A stretch of DNA of 64,000 nt from Nemertoderma westbladi (Eukaryota > Xenacoelomorpha > Nemertodermatida > Nemertodermatidae). The notes under the pieces were generated by a model. The model did not search any database, was not told the origin of the DNA, and saw only the letters and a list, made by a program, of their open reading frames with translations. Below, piece after piece: positions 35,286 to 45,795 of this stretch (its first letter is position 1; the number at the start of each line of letters is the position of its first letter). Location: NCBI GenBank assembly GCA_032718475.1, contig JAUCBJ010007126.1, forward strand, positions 22,453 to 86,452, read 5' to 3'. Position numbers and translations under genes: made by a program.

Positions 35286-35889
35286 TTAACCCTATTAGTA
35301 CCGGGCTATAAAATGTTGTACAAATACCGGGGGGGGGGGGGGGTGTCATATTGACCCCCCCACCCCCCACCCCCCCCCCCCCCCCTCTAAAATCTACAAA
35401 TATTTACGAAATTTGTACGTAGGTATCACTTGAAATTTTTCAAAAAAATTATGAAATTTTTACTGATTCCATTGAATTCACAACCGTCACAAACCCGTAT
35501 AACGCAAGAAACAAGGAGACACAATCAATTGATATATTTGATTTATTTCAAAATTTGGTGCTGGCACCAAAATTTGGCACCCACCGAAAAAAACAAGTTT
35601 GAAATTTCTAAATCAATTTATATGAATTCCATCAAATTTCTAACACCAAAAAACCGGTGTAAATCAAAAATAGAGATGTTACAATTCATATTTAATGAAA
35701 TGTAATTTTCAAAAAACGTCTCAAAAAAAAAGTGCCAAAAACGTGTTGAAAACGGTTTTCACTACTAGGAAGACAATAGATTTTTAGGAAAAGTCATAAA
35801 ATTTCAGATTCCCAACTGCGGACGGGGGGGGGGGGGGGGTCATATTGACCCCCCCCCCCCCCCCCCCCTCCCGGGTTTAATAGGGTTAA
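35286..35889. mobile_element. piggyBac-like MITE nested in the transposon
   Basis: Flanked by TTAA at 35286-35289 and 35886-35889. The ends are imperfect inverted repeats (ccctattagtaccggg and cccgggtttaataggg), and CCC next to TTAA is usual for piggyBac. Next to each end lie G/C runs around gtcatattgac, themselves palindromic. No coding potential for a transposase. A truncated relative is at 21174-21672. Confidence 0.75.
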
Positions 35890-36030
35890 GTAAAATTAAC
35901 AGACACAACGTTTTAATTACATTTTCTAAACTAATAAAACTCGTAACATAATGAAATAAATTCACATATTCCTAAGCGAATAATTCAGGTCAGATTAAAC
36001 CGAAGGACTGACCACTTTCAACAATAGAGT

Positions 36031-38097
36031 TTATTCAAATCGAGTTGAATAATGGAGTGGCACGACTAGTTCAGTTGCACAAGTCGAATAGGTAAGTCGA
36101 CACTTACAGGACGGTTCACAATGTTTAAATCGTATTGAGAGTTTAGGCAAACTAATTGGGCGGCTCGAACCAAAGAACCAACACATAAAAGCGTCTAAGC
36201 CTAAGCGCACACCTTCGCTGCTTGTTAAACACTTTTTACAAGATAATTCATCGACCAGTTCTCCAAGCCAAAACAATATATTCTCCTCCTTGGCTAAGTT
36301 GTTGGAGCCATTTTCAGATAGGGTAGTGACTGCCGAATCAAAAAAATCTACAAGGTTGACTTTTGGGCAGCAACTAAGAAATTTAAATAATACTTTACGA
36401 TTTGAAACTTCGTTCAACAGTTGAACTTTTAGACAGTCAATGGCAGATTTATTGCTCAGGACAATTTTAACATTTATGTAATTCAATAGGAAGTTTTCTT
36501 TCTTATTATTATCATCACTGTCCTGGGGAGGTATCAAACCAAGGTTAAAGCTGTCATCTATGATTTCATCTGTAAGAACACCATTACACTGAAAGTCCTT
36601 AAAAGAGCTATCAACAAAGATATCATTGAAATCGTTGATGAACAAACTGCGAATGTCGAATGAATCAAAACATATATACACACTAACGAGTGGGTGTAAC
36701 ATACCAAATGTTTGTTCACCATGCAAAAACGACATAATAAGTAGTTTCGCTAGAATATCAAAAGACCCATTCACAACGTTGGTCATATTAGCACATGAGG
36801 GAACCAGAAAGTCATTGTAAGAAAAGAAGAATGAGCTGGTTCGAAGACACTGGAAAACGGATCCAAAAAAATCACGGCGTAGACCGCCTTGATCTTCGCC
36901 GCATTCACCAACGAATTTCACCTTCATGTGTCTGTGAATATCGATGTCACGCAGCTTGTTAAATGTATCAGTTAGTAAATGGCGCCTTCGTAAACGAATG
37001 TAATTAAACTCCTCATTGTCGCCCCAATAGTCGTACTTAACACTTGCATCATTAAAAAAATTAAGATCCTCGACACTTACATTGAACAAGTTGCAATCAA
37101 ATACAACAGTTGTTGTTGATAAATCAAGTTCCTCTCTGGAGCTTGGTATATGTTCAATAAAGTCGTCGTTGTCAACGTCATCTTCACTACCCAGAAAGGA
37201 AATCTCATTTGGATGAATGATTATGACATCTGGCGATGTATTCGACAGACATTGTTGAGGTTCCGATTCTGTAGTATGTACTGGGTCAGGTTCGAGAGTT
37301 TCAATTGCAGTAAATTCCACGCTCCCACCGGTGGTTTCTTCTACATCACTATCAACAGCGCATAGCTGATAATCACTAATAGTACAGAGAAAAAATGTTA
37401 ATCGCCTATAATCTTTACACATTTCCTCTTTATAATTTCGCAAGATGAAGTTATCTCCACTCAATGGAAGTTTTAAAGCGGGCTTCTTATCAACGTACAA
37501 TAATACAATTTGACTGTCTAGCACAGCTACATCAAACACATCACTAAAGAGTCGCCTATACCTTGGAACAGCCAGTGCATGTAAACTTTCATAGTCTGCA
37601 TCTTTGTCCACTGTAACAGTAGTAGTTTTACGCCAGACAGGTTTTAAAGAATCCGTCTTCGAACTATACATACAAGCGCCAATATTAACAGTGGCTGAGC
37701 TCGCTTTTTCTTCACGACCGGTACCGGTATTTTTTAAATTCTGCTTAAGTTTTTTTTGCCTAGGCCTACCGCTACCGGTAGTTGAAATATTTCCAGTTGA
37801 TTCATCAGCATCATTACCGGTACCGGTACTTACTTGTAAATGACCACGTTTTTTCGCAATTAAAAATTCCGAAAATGACAACAGTTGACTAATATGAGAA
37901 CTATTATTGGAACTGCTGGTACCGGTAGTAGGCCTTATATTATCTTCCGCATCACTCGCTGGTGTATCTGTATGAGAACGAATTCCGTTGCCCTGTACCG
38001 GTTGACCGCCAACTGGTATTCGAACATTATGTCCACAATTATGACAAAACTTTGAAGCTTCAACAAGTTCACCTGCGCAATTACTACAAAACATCAT
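36031..38097 (-). CDS. HECT-type E3 ubiquitin ligase carried by the transposon
   Basis: An intact 688-residue frame. Residues 3-25 are a zinc ribbon (FCSNC...KFCHNC, two CxxC pairs). Residues about 30-330 are low-complexity, Ser/Thr/Lys-rich and acidic, probably disordered. The C-terminal half is a HECT domain. The N-lobe is recognised by VKFVGECGEDQGGLRRDFF, matching the V.F.GE.G.D.GG..R.F signature. The C-lobe ends with LSIRFKHCEP...YSTCATELVVP, in which C673 is the thioester Cys 15 residues from the end. Such proteins transfer ubiquitin from an E2 to a substrate. The HECT region is most like G2E3-type proteins, numerous in fish and invertebrates. It is read toward the transposase gene. The unbroken frame, beside a damaged transposase, suggests recent activity or selection. 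Confidence 0.9.
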   Translation of the reverse strand: MMFCSNCAGELVEASKFCHNCGHNVRIPVGGQPVQGNGIRSHTDTPASDAEDNIRPTTGTSSSNNSSHISQLLSFSEFLIAKKRGHLQVSTGTGNDADESTGNISTTGSGRPRQKKLKQNLKNTGTGREEKASSATVNIGACMYSSKTDSLKPVWRKTTTVTVDKDADYESLHALAVPRYRRLFSDVFDVAVLDSQIVLLYVDKKPALKLPLSGDNFILRNYKEEMCKDYRRLTFFLCTISDYQLCAVDSDVEETTGGSVEFTAIETLEPDPVHTTESEPQQCLSNTSPDVIIIHPNEISFLGSEDDVDNDDFIEHIPSSREELDLSTTTVVFDCNLFNVSVEDLNFFNDASVKYDYWGDNEEFNYIRLRRRHLLTDTFNKLRDIDIHRHMKVKFVGECGEDQGGLRRDFFGSVFQCLRTSSFFFSYNDFLVPSCANMTNVVNGSFDILAKLLIMSFLHGEQTFGMLHPLVSVYICFDSFDIRSLFINDFNDIFVDSSFKDFQCNGVLTDEIIDDSFNLGLIPPQDSDDNNKKENFLLNYINVKIVLSNKSAIDCLKVQLLNEVSNRKVLFKFLSCCPKVNLVDFFDSAVTTLSENGSNNLAKEENILFWLGELVDELSCKKCLTSSEGVRLGLDAFMCWFFGSSRPISLPKLSIRFKHCEPSCKCRLTYSTCATELVVPLHYSTRFE

Positions 38098-38259
38098 GTG
38101 TCCTGTCAGCCTGTTAATTGGCCCATTGCTGAGCTATGATTTAGTTTAGACTACAACAGTGCCGGTACACAACCGGAAGCCTACTGCCCTGATGATTTCT
38201 TACAGAATTTCAGCAGGGCCTTCATATGAAGGCCCTGATTTCAGCAATCAGTAATTGAT

Positions 38260-38866
38260 TGAATTTCCCGCCTTTTTATTTCGACCATTACAGGGCATTA
38301 AAATCATCATGACACGCACACACATAACATGACAGGCACACACATATCATGACACGCACACACATATCATGACACCAACACACATATCATGACACACACA
38401 CACATATCATGACACGCACACACATATCATGACACGCACACACATATCATGACATGCACACACATATCATGACACGCACACACATATCATGACACGCACA
38501 CACATATCATGACACGCACACACACACCCAATGACACGCACACACATATCATGACACGCACACACACACCCAATGACACGCACACAGATATCATGACACG
38601 CATACACATATCATGACACGCATACACATATCATGACACGCACACACATATCATGACACGCACACACACACAATGACACGCACACACACACCCAATGACA
38701 CGCACACACATATCATGACACGCATACACATATCATGACACGCACACACATATCATGACATGCACACACACACAATGACACGCACACACACTCCAAAATG
38801 TAAATGTAAAGCACAGTTGCGACACACATTGTGTGTGTGAAATGATGACCGCTATGGGCTTCCGTA
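38260..38866 (-). repeat. Right terminal inverted repeat with subterminal 20-bp array
   Basis: Reverse complement of the left TIR. About 24 copies of the 20-bp repeat (38310-38790), some with cacaccca variants, then the conserved 85-bp terminus ending CCGTA at 38866. The left and right arrays differ in number and variant order. Confidence 0.9.
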
Positions 38867-38872
38867 AAATAT

Positions 38873-39060
38873 GGACAAATTCTCTCTACATTTCAGTTGG
38901 ATCATTAATGCAATATTTAACCTGACAGTGGTAATGAGATCCTTCCAGGCTTCCCGATTCTCCATAGTTGACGCAATTTTGTTTCTCCCAAGTTCAGTAT
39001 CCACGTTCAGTAGTTCAAGTTCAAGTTCAGTATTCAGTATACATGTTAAGAAAACATGTA
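38873..39060 (+). mobile_element. Residual LINE DNA right of the transposon
   Basis: Adjoins the target duplication. A broken frame (FSLHFSWIINAIFN) could be the next part of the interrupted LINE reverse transcriptase. It ends in a gttcaagttcaagttcag tail at about 39013-39031, like the tail of the CR1-like LINE at 16725-16740. Confidence 0.35.
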
Positions 39061-39237
39061 ATGATCTTATGTCTCACAAAGAGGAGTTTTTATCTATTTA
39101 TTGTATTGATATAAATAAATATAACTTAAACACTTTTGCACGACTATCAGTACTAAAAGAAATGTTAATGTGAGTAATTAATCTAACGAACTGTTTTATT
39201 TCGAATTTTACAATTATTGTATGTGATGCTCGTAATT

Positions 39238-39690
39238 TTAATTTACAATGCCAATGTCATAATGTAAATGGTATGGTGCTTTTATCTGATATTGAATGGA
39301 TATTATTATAGCACCGGGGCCATCCCGGATTTTAATATATATATATATATCCCTTTCAAGTTGATCTATATATGTTATGGCCAGTGGTCCACGACTACGC
39401 TTTCCACGAGTTGGTTGCCAGAAAAGTAGATCTGGTATGACCTCGTCTTTACTTCGACAGCAGTGCCCACTGAATCTTAATCTGCGTTCACGGAGGGTGG
39501 TTGATACAGGTGGTATTGTACCATAAAGCTCGGCGTTTGTCATGTGTTGTCTCCAGTTGATGTTTAGGGCTGCCCTTAGTAGTCTTGTGTAGCAACCATC
39601 AATTCGTTGTGATTTAGTCACTGTCCAGGTCTCACCCCCATATATAAATATACTTTTCACTGTGGCTCGAAAGAACTTAGTCTTCAGGTG
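39238..39690 (-). pseudogene. RTE-like LINE ORF2 C-terminus (reverse)
   Basis: The reverse frame 39238-39660 reads IYGGETWTVTKSQRIDGCYTRLLRAALNINWRQHMTN, then RERRLRFSGHCCRSKDEVIPDLLFWQPTRGKRSRGP and YIDQLERD. This is the conserved C-terminal region of a widespread RTE-like ORF2, including the GHC.R motif. It is 5'-truncated, and its 3' part is replaced by an AT dinucleotide repeat near 39333-39350. It belongs to the same family as 6975-7320. Confidence 0.75.
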
Positions 39691-39702
39691 CCTGGAGAGA
39701 TC

Positions 39703-42411
39703 TGGTCAGGTCAGGTATTCTAGGTCAATGATCAAGAAAACTTGCCACCTCTTTGCAGCATAAAGGAGGTGCCACCTGTAGCTGCATAGACCCTATTACT
39801 AGGGCAAATCTGGTCCTGTAACTAGGACCCCCTTCGTTCTGGGATAAGGACGCCCTTGGTCCTGGATTAAGGACCCATATACTTGGCTGCAGGGGTATAT
39901 GGCCTGACCAGGCAGATGGTGATTTACCAATGGCTGGTCAGGAGTAGAGTGTTCTCATGTCCACTCTGAGAGCACTTCACTGTGACCTGCACCTGGCAGC
40001 AAGGGTACAGGGCATGACCCAGCAGATGAGCTGCAACAGCCAATGGTGGGTCATGTGCGCCAGAGTAGATATGGGTGATGGGCCTCATATCTGACTCCAT
40101 TGCGACACCCACCCTGTGGAATGGCAAACCAGGGTGCGGTATTTGCCCCGAGAGCTGACTCGGCAAAAAAGCACCCCCCAACCCCCACTATGGATTACAT
40201 TAGCAATGCGGAGGTCCGGCCACTAGAGGCCAGTGGAATTACCAGACACAATCGGCCTCACAGGCGTCAGTTAACTCCTGACCGGCTGCCTGTCTCACCC
40301 CCTACTGGAGAGAGAGCAGCCAACAATTCTTTGAGCCCCTTTCCTGATGACCTTTCTGGCCCAAACCCTGGGTCACCAGGGAGGCCAGATTGTGATGGGG
40401 AGAGGGATTCTGGAGTTGGAGGCTACTCTCATGTTCCACCCCGACCAACAAAGCCATTGGTGAATCTGAGGCAAGTCACTAGACTAGCCTCAGTAAACAC
40501 CCTAACACTCGGGTCCCCAATGCGACAAGGTGAGCTGACTGCCTTGGCAGATAAGCTTTCTCTTAGCGCAGTGGGTGTTCAAGAGCTCAGAATGCAGACT
40601 GGACAGACTGATGAGGTTCTGATTAAGGACATGGGGGGCGGTTGGCGACTCGCCCTCGCGTCAGCAGATGATAGTGGCAATGGTGGAATTGGTCTATTGA
40701 TGAATCCAACTGCACATGCAGCATTGGACAAAATAGACCAAAACTCTAACTGCATCATCCGTTGCCACTTCTCATGTTCTGGAAGACTGGCTAAGAAGTT
40801 TCCTAAGGTGGTTCTGATTGTGTGCTACTCTCCAACTAGTGTTGCCCCTGTAGAGGAGGTGGAAAATTTCTACCACAATCTACAAGCAGCTACTGATGGA
40901 GTGGATCAGCATGCATTCTTAACATTCCTGGGAGACTTTAATGCAAGTCTGCATCAATCACCTACATCACCCTGGGTCTATAGCAATAGTGTTAACCGAA
41001 ATTCTGTCCATCTTCAGGATTTTATCTCTGGAAATGGATTGTTTTCGGCTGGAACCCAGTTCAAGAAGCGAACTGGAAAGCTATGGACTCATAGTGGACC
41101 CAGTGGTCACAAGTCCCAGATAGACCATATTCTGTTTCGTAGGAAATACAGGAGCTCTATACAAGACTGTAATGCATTTACACTTCGACCCTTCTCCAGT
41201 GATCACCGTCTTATTGTGGCCAAGGTAAGACTTACTCTGCGTGCTAGCAGAACAACGAAATCTGCCAGGCCGCGGCATGACTGGTCCTCTCTGTTGAAAC
41301 AGCCAAGTGTGAGATCCAGCTTCACACTACAGCTGAGCAACAGGTATGAGGCTCTTGCCTCTGAGGCGGCAGATCACTGTGAGGGCTATACTGCCTTTAC
41401 AGAAGCAGTTAAGTTAGCAGCTGCAGAAACAGTTCCTGTATACCCTCGAAACAGGAAAAGGGCCCCCTGGACTGACAACAAAATTCAGAAGTGCCGAAAT
41501 GACCTTCATAAGGCGCAGAAAGAGTCCCGACTCAAACAGACTACAGCGGCCAAGAATGCAGTTAAGGCTGCATCTAGGTCCCTGAACAGGCAGTACTCTG
41601 TTAATCTACAGGAGCTAATAAACCAACAGGTTGATGCCATCAATGATGCTGACGACAGCAGGCAATCATCCCAGGCATGGAAATCAATCAATCTGCTTAC
41701 TGGGCGGAAAAGCCAACCAACCACCAAGGTTAACGCTGAATCACCAGCCGATCGCCTCAATGGTTGGAAAGCCCACTTTGAAAAGCTCCTCAACAATGAC
41801 AGGGTATTGCCTGATAACTTTATAGAAGTAAAAGTGTCTGAGTCTGTACTCCCAGATATTCCCATTGGCGATATCTCCTTTGCAGAAGTGAAGGCTGCTG
41901 CAAAGAGCATTAAGACCAATCGTGCCAGTGGAGTAGATGGTGTTCCCCCTGAGGTCTTTAAAATACCTGAGTGTTTAAAGCTCATCTATCCCATCATAGT
42001 AGGCATGTACCGAACAACAAGAGTCCCACAAGAAATGAAAACAAATAAGTTGGTGCCAGTTCCCAAGAAGGGCAACCTAACACTCTATGGTTCTTTTCGG
42101 GGAATCTCATTGATCTCGATTGCTGCAAAGCTATACAATAGGATTCTATTAAATCGCATCAGGGATCCCATTGAGATACTGCTCCGTGGAAATCAGAATG
42201 GGTTCCGTAAAGGTCGTGGGACCATGGAGCCCATTTTGGCACTTAGAAGGATAATTGAAGAATTATCAAAAAAGAAAGACAGGCATCTGGCTGTTATCTT
42301 TGTTGACTTCTTCAAGGCCTTTGATTCAGTCTCTCGCTCACGTATGTTCAGCATACTTTCATTATATGGGATTCCTGATGAAATTATTGCAGCAATCAGA
42401 TCAGTATACGC
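39703..42411 (+). mobile_element. LINE-A, longest copy, 3'-truncated
   Basis: Begins with a 5' untranslated stretch also present at 14277 and continues through a long open frame to 42411, where LINE-A homology stops in the RT domain just before the segment encoding the FADD box. Loss of the 3' end is unusual for a LINE, so it reflects later rearrangement or an insertion at 42412. Confidence 0.85.
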
Positions 42412-42418
42412 TGGTTGA
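40100..42418 (+). CDS. LINE-A ORF2: APE endonuclease plus partial reverse transcriptase
   Basis: A 772-codon frame; the likely start is an early Met, but the true one is not certain. Residues about 130-380 form an APE-type endonuclease: SVNTLTLG (Asn), AVGVQELRM (Glu), FLGDFNASL (DxN), SQIDHILFRR and PFSSDHRLIV (SDH). A Lys/Arg-rich linker follows. The reverse transcriptase starts near residue 600 with FRGISLISIAAKLYNRIL, NGFRKGRGTMEPI and AVIFVDFFKAFDSVSRSRMF (first catalytic Asp). It ends seven codons into foreign DNA after IRSVYAG, so the FADD box and C-terminal domain are missing. The endonuclease would nick target DNA and prime reverse transcription; this copy cannot complete that. Clade RTE-like or related; not assigned. 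Confidence 0.88.
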   Translation: MRHPPCGMANQGAVFAPRADSAKKHPPTPTMDYISNAEVRPLEASGITRHNRPHRRQLTPDRLPVSPPTGERAANNSLSPFPDDLSGPNPGSPGRPDCDGERDSGVGGYSHVPPRPTKPLVNLRQVTRLASVNTLTLGSPMRQGELTALADKLSLSAVGVQELRMQTGQTDEVLIKDMGGGWRLALASADDSGNGGIGLLMNPTAHAALDKIDQNSNCIIRCHFSCSGRLAKKFPKVVLIVCYSPTSVAPVEEVENFYHNLQAATDGVDQHAFLTFLGDFNASLHQSPTSPWVYSNSVNRNSVHLQDFISGNGLFSAGTQFKKRTGKLWTHSGPSGHKSQIDHILFRRKYRSSIQDCNAFTLRPFSSDHRLIVAKVRLTLRASRTTKSARPRHDWSSLLKQPSVRSSFTLQLSNRYEALASEAADHCEGYTAFTEAVKLAAAETVPVYPRNRKRAPWTDNKIQKCRNDLHKAQKESRLKQTTAAKNAVKAASRSLNRQYSVNLQELINQQVDAINDADDSRQSSQAWKSINLLTGRKSQPTTKVNAESPADRLNGWKAHFEKLLNNDRVLPDNFIEVKVSESVLPDIPIGDISFAEVKAAAKSIKTNRASGVDGVPPEVFKIPECLKLIYPIIVGMYRTTRVPQEMKTNKLVPVPKKGNLTLYGSFRGISLISIAAKLYNRILLNRIRDPIEILLRGNQNGFRKGRGTMEPILALRRIIEELSKKKDRHLAVIFVDFFKAFDSVSRSRMFSILSLYGIPDEIIAAIRSVYAG

Positions 42419-42444
42419 AAAACATGTTGGACCAATGGCATATG

Positions 42445-42586
42445 GAGTCGGGGCACATCTGGCCCCGACTCTTTGCCTGGAAGGCGAAGCCACGAGAAAC
42501 GAATTTCCCAACTCTAGCATGGGAAACCAAAAGCCCATTACTCACTGTGGGACGATCCGAATCGAAATCTATGGGATACTGGATCG
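42445..42586 (+). ncRNA. Possible structured RNA or structured element, type unknown
   Basis: Four consecutive hairpins: 42445-42471 (perfect 10-bp stem, gagtcggggc with gccccgactc, 7-base loop); 42471-42489 (ctttgcc with ggcgaag, one G-U pair); 42519-42538 (atggg with cccat); and 42553-42586 (cgatcc with ggatcg). It begins right where LINE-A homology stops. I do not recognise it as a known snRNA, rRNA or tRNA. It could be the end of an unknown element. Confidence 0.35.
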
Positions 42587-43346
42587 AGAGGCTATATGCT
42601 AGTACGGTATGAAGGGTTCACTTTCACGCGCCGAAAAATACATCATTCGAAAGCTACGAACGCGAAAAGTTGGTTTGCACCCAAAATTTTTGAATTTCGC
42701 CCACGCGTTCTCGAGTTATAAGCGTAAACGCGACCGCGTGGGCGTTTTTGGCACCTCTCAAAATGATTTCTAGCCTCGTGATTGGTCAACAAAACATTTT
42801 AAGCCTTCCCATTGGTCAACAAAATTTTTGAGCTCTAAATAACATCTGGTATTCCACTCAACTCGAGTGAGAGTAGGTCGTATTATTTGCACAAGACAAA
42901 CAAAGCATGTCTGACATAGACAGAGTAAGCCATAGAACAATAGTCACACCATCTGGTTTGGCAACTAAATACCATTGTTCCTACCTAGCGCATAGCCCAG
43001 CATTAGTTGAATGGAAACAACTTTCACACCATCTGGTATGTCAACTAAAATACATTGCGTCAACCTACTACGTTGTTTATCATTACTTGAATGGGCCCCA
43101 TAGGAACAATGATAAACGGCATTTTTGAAGTCTTAAAATTTCGTAATGGTTCGAAAAGATGTGGATATGTTTTATTTTTTCAAAAGCCGTTTGAAAGTGA
43201 AAGTTTCTTTGTTACGCAGTGTACGAAATGTGCCGACCGTTTCACAATACTACATATTTTCAAATAAATTCAAATTAAATAATTTTGGCAATTTAATAAT
43301 TTATTTACGAATTTAAATGACTACATGTAAAAAATAATGTCATTCA
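42587..43346. other. No recognised gene; promoter-like segment
   Basis: Two copies of attggtcaacaaaa (reverse CCAAT boxes) at about 42782 and 42812, followed by an AT-rich ctctaaataa and then a 73-codon frame from 42907 (MSDIDRVSHR...). The arrangement resembles a promoter, but the small frame has no recognised features and contains near-duplicate segments, so no gene is called. Confidence 0.3.
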
Positions 43347-43419
43347 CGAAGCGGAATAGAAGAGTGGTTAGCAAGCTGGCATTCAACCTACGAGTTAGCA
43401 GTTCGATCCCAGATGACGG
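43347..43419 (+). repeat. tRNA-derived SINE-like head
   Basis: agaagagtggttagcaagc resembles an A box and agttcgatccca a B box, with tRNA-like spacing. No convincing complete cloverleaf, so a SINE remnant is more likely than a tRNA gene. Confidence 0.45.
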
Positions 43420-45512
43420 CAATGTTGATGAATGAAAGTGAAATATAGTAATAAAAGAAGGCCGAAATGCGCTGTTGTTTTTGGACGCGTAACTTTTTTT
43501 TTGAAAAATTGTATGAATGTGCAAATAGGCGTGTTGCGTAGAGCGTGAAAAATTACGTTAGTTTGAATTTTACAAAATTTAATTTCAACCAGCAGTTCAA
43601 AAGTTATAACCAAAAGAAACAACATGCCAAACATTGCATTGCCAAAAACGCTCATCCCTTTCGAAAAGTACTGTAAATGTGCCGGTTGCGTAGAGTGCCA
43701 AAGGTTACGTTTGTTTCTATTTTTCATAATGAAATTTAAGAGAACTTTTCAAAACTTTTAACCAAAACAACAAACCGAATGCGATAAAATTTCACCAACC
43801 TATATACGCTCTTACTTGAAAATTTTTTCAATGTTATGTTGGGGAGGCATAGTTTGACCCCCCATTCTAAACGGTAATCTACGATGCTGAACGATACTCT
43901 ACCGTTAGTAGCCTGCCTTGAGGGTCTGCTTTAGTGAATCCAAAGTTCCCGATGCCTTCTAAGGTTTGATCCCTGCCACAGTGTTTAAACGGTATGCTTT
44001 TCTACTATGCCGATGAGTATAAGCTTTGCTCAAGATTCCCAACGCCTCATACCGATCATTTGCTAGCAAGGTAGGTAAATTTTATCGGTAAAAACCGTTA
44101 GCCATCCTATAATACCGATCAGAAATTCTTAGTGTACCGTTTAACTTGAAGCAATTACCGTTAACCACTGTAGGGTACCGTTTAGAATAGATGACAGATC
44201 ACCCCTACCCAACATAATACTCAATGCAAACATAGACATGGTATTTTTTTTAAAATACCCTTTTCAAAGTTTTTTTTTCTGACCAAAAATTAAAAAAAAA
44301 ATTTTTTTGTAGCCAGTACTGCCAATCGATTCGCCATCAAAAATAACGCAAAAAATTTTTTTTTTCAAAATTTTAAGTTACTGTAAATTTTTGGCGACTG
44401 GGGGGGGTAAATTTTTTTCAATCCGCTATAACTCCGGAACGGTTGGTCCAAATTCGATGGGGTTTTCATTTTTCAACTCAATTCGATGTCCTCTTTCCGA
44501 CTGTCCATGTTTCAAAACCTCAGACATCGCCGTTCAAAAAATAATTTTTTCCAGTTCTAGAATTTTATCAATTTCAAAAAAGTTGCAATATTTTATTAAC
44601 GCCTTTACGGAATTCGATGGGGTTTTCGATTTTTATACTAAACGCAATGTCCTGAATCGCATTAGGCTATTTTCGAGTCACCAATGCCAAGACGTCATAC
44701 TTTTTGAGAAATTTTTTTCTAGAATAATATGTATTTATTTACATTTATTGTGGTTTCTTATTACTGGGTGCATATAAATTGATGGAGTTTTCAATTTATT
44801 AAATAAACTCGATATCGCGCATCGAACTAGCATGGTTTCGAAATTCCAAAACAAATTCTTCACTATTTGCAGGTCGATTTTGTTCTGGAATTAAGCAACT
44901 AATAATATCTCGAATTTCGTAGTAATAATTGCTTGAAATATGATTTCGTTTTCAATTCTTAGATTGTACTCGTCTGTGTGCAACCTATTAATACAATTCC
45001 AGTATAATAATGGGAGTGTTATATATTCCTGTAATAAATAACGTGGCCTATAATTATTTCATTTCAAATTGATACGATTTTACAGTAAAATATAAATAAA
45101 GAAAGCTTTATTTTTTAGTGCTGAATTTACTTTTATATCTTACGCCATGACATGTAATTTTGAGTGGCATCTTTCCAACCTTTCAAGTAATTGCCAAGAG
45201 AGCCTTCAGTCTGTCACTGAGACAATAGCCCTAGGGCTTCTCCAGGGTTTCATGTTTCACATTCCCAGACACATTTTCTTTACTGCTGTATATTTGATAA
45301 TAATAATAATGGCAAAATCCAAATAGCGTATTAAATCCGCGTAACGCAGTGGCAATTGCTTATTAATAATATGATAGTGCAATGATTTATTTTGTGTCTG
45401 TTTATTGTGATGAGCCGCGTGGTTTCCTTAATATTATCTCGTGAAATCAGTTGAACAGCATTTCCTGTTTGGGCCTTGTTTCGTTGCGACTTTGTATTTG
45501 CAACAATTTGAG
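43420..45512. other. No supported gene
   Basis: AT-rich with many poly-A/T runs. A region around 43830-44190 has repeated 'accgttta' and 'taccgat' words. The 128-codon frame at 44391-44777 shows no motif and is built largely from poly-T/A-derived codons. Confidence 0.4.
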
Positions 45513-45795
45513 TATTAAAAGCTGATGTTTTGAGGACCCCCTTGAAAACGAGATGCAATATATTTAGGTTACCCTGAACCAAAATAACAAAATATCTGTT
45601 TTATGTTCATATTACCATTCAATGTTACAAGCTGCTGATTTGAGGACCGCGATGAAAACGAGATGCATTATCTTGAGGTTATCATTAACCAACCTTAATA
45701 TCTGTTCTATGTAAAGTTACCAAATGTTATAAGCTGATATTTGAAGGACCCCCTTGAAAACGAGATGCAAACATCTTGAGGTTACCCTGCTTGAG
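45513..45795 (+). repeat. ~105-bp tandem repeat, about 2.7 copies
   Basis: The block containing gaaaacgagatgca and then ttgaggttaccctg occurs near 45540, 45650 and 45755. Units are roughly 105-115 bp with moderate divergence. Non-coding. Confidence 0.7.

Larger units (their letters stand above)
32607..38866. mobile_element. IS3EU-like DNA transposon with long TIRs carrying DDE transposase and HECT ligase
   Basis: Both ends start TACGGAAGCCCATAGCGG in inverted orientation and remain nearly identical for about 85 bp. Beyond this lie arrays of a 20-bp GT-rich repeat, then a last conserved inner block (33105-33161 and 38260-38310, containing aaaaggcgggaaattcaatc). The TIRs are therefore about 555 and 607 bp. 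The element is flanked by AAATAT at 32601-32606 and 38867-38872, a 6-bp target duplication in a LINE. Inside are a plus-strand transposase (33347-34498), a minus-strand HECT protein (36031-38097), convergent, and a nested MITE between them. The transposase family and 6-bp duplication suggest the IS3EU superfamily; that assignment is from memory and should be checked. Confidence 0.88.

Noticed and set aside
44391-44777. 128-codon frame
   Set aside because: No recognisable motif; made largely of poly-T/A tracts and of degenerate non-coding repeat DNA.
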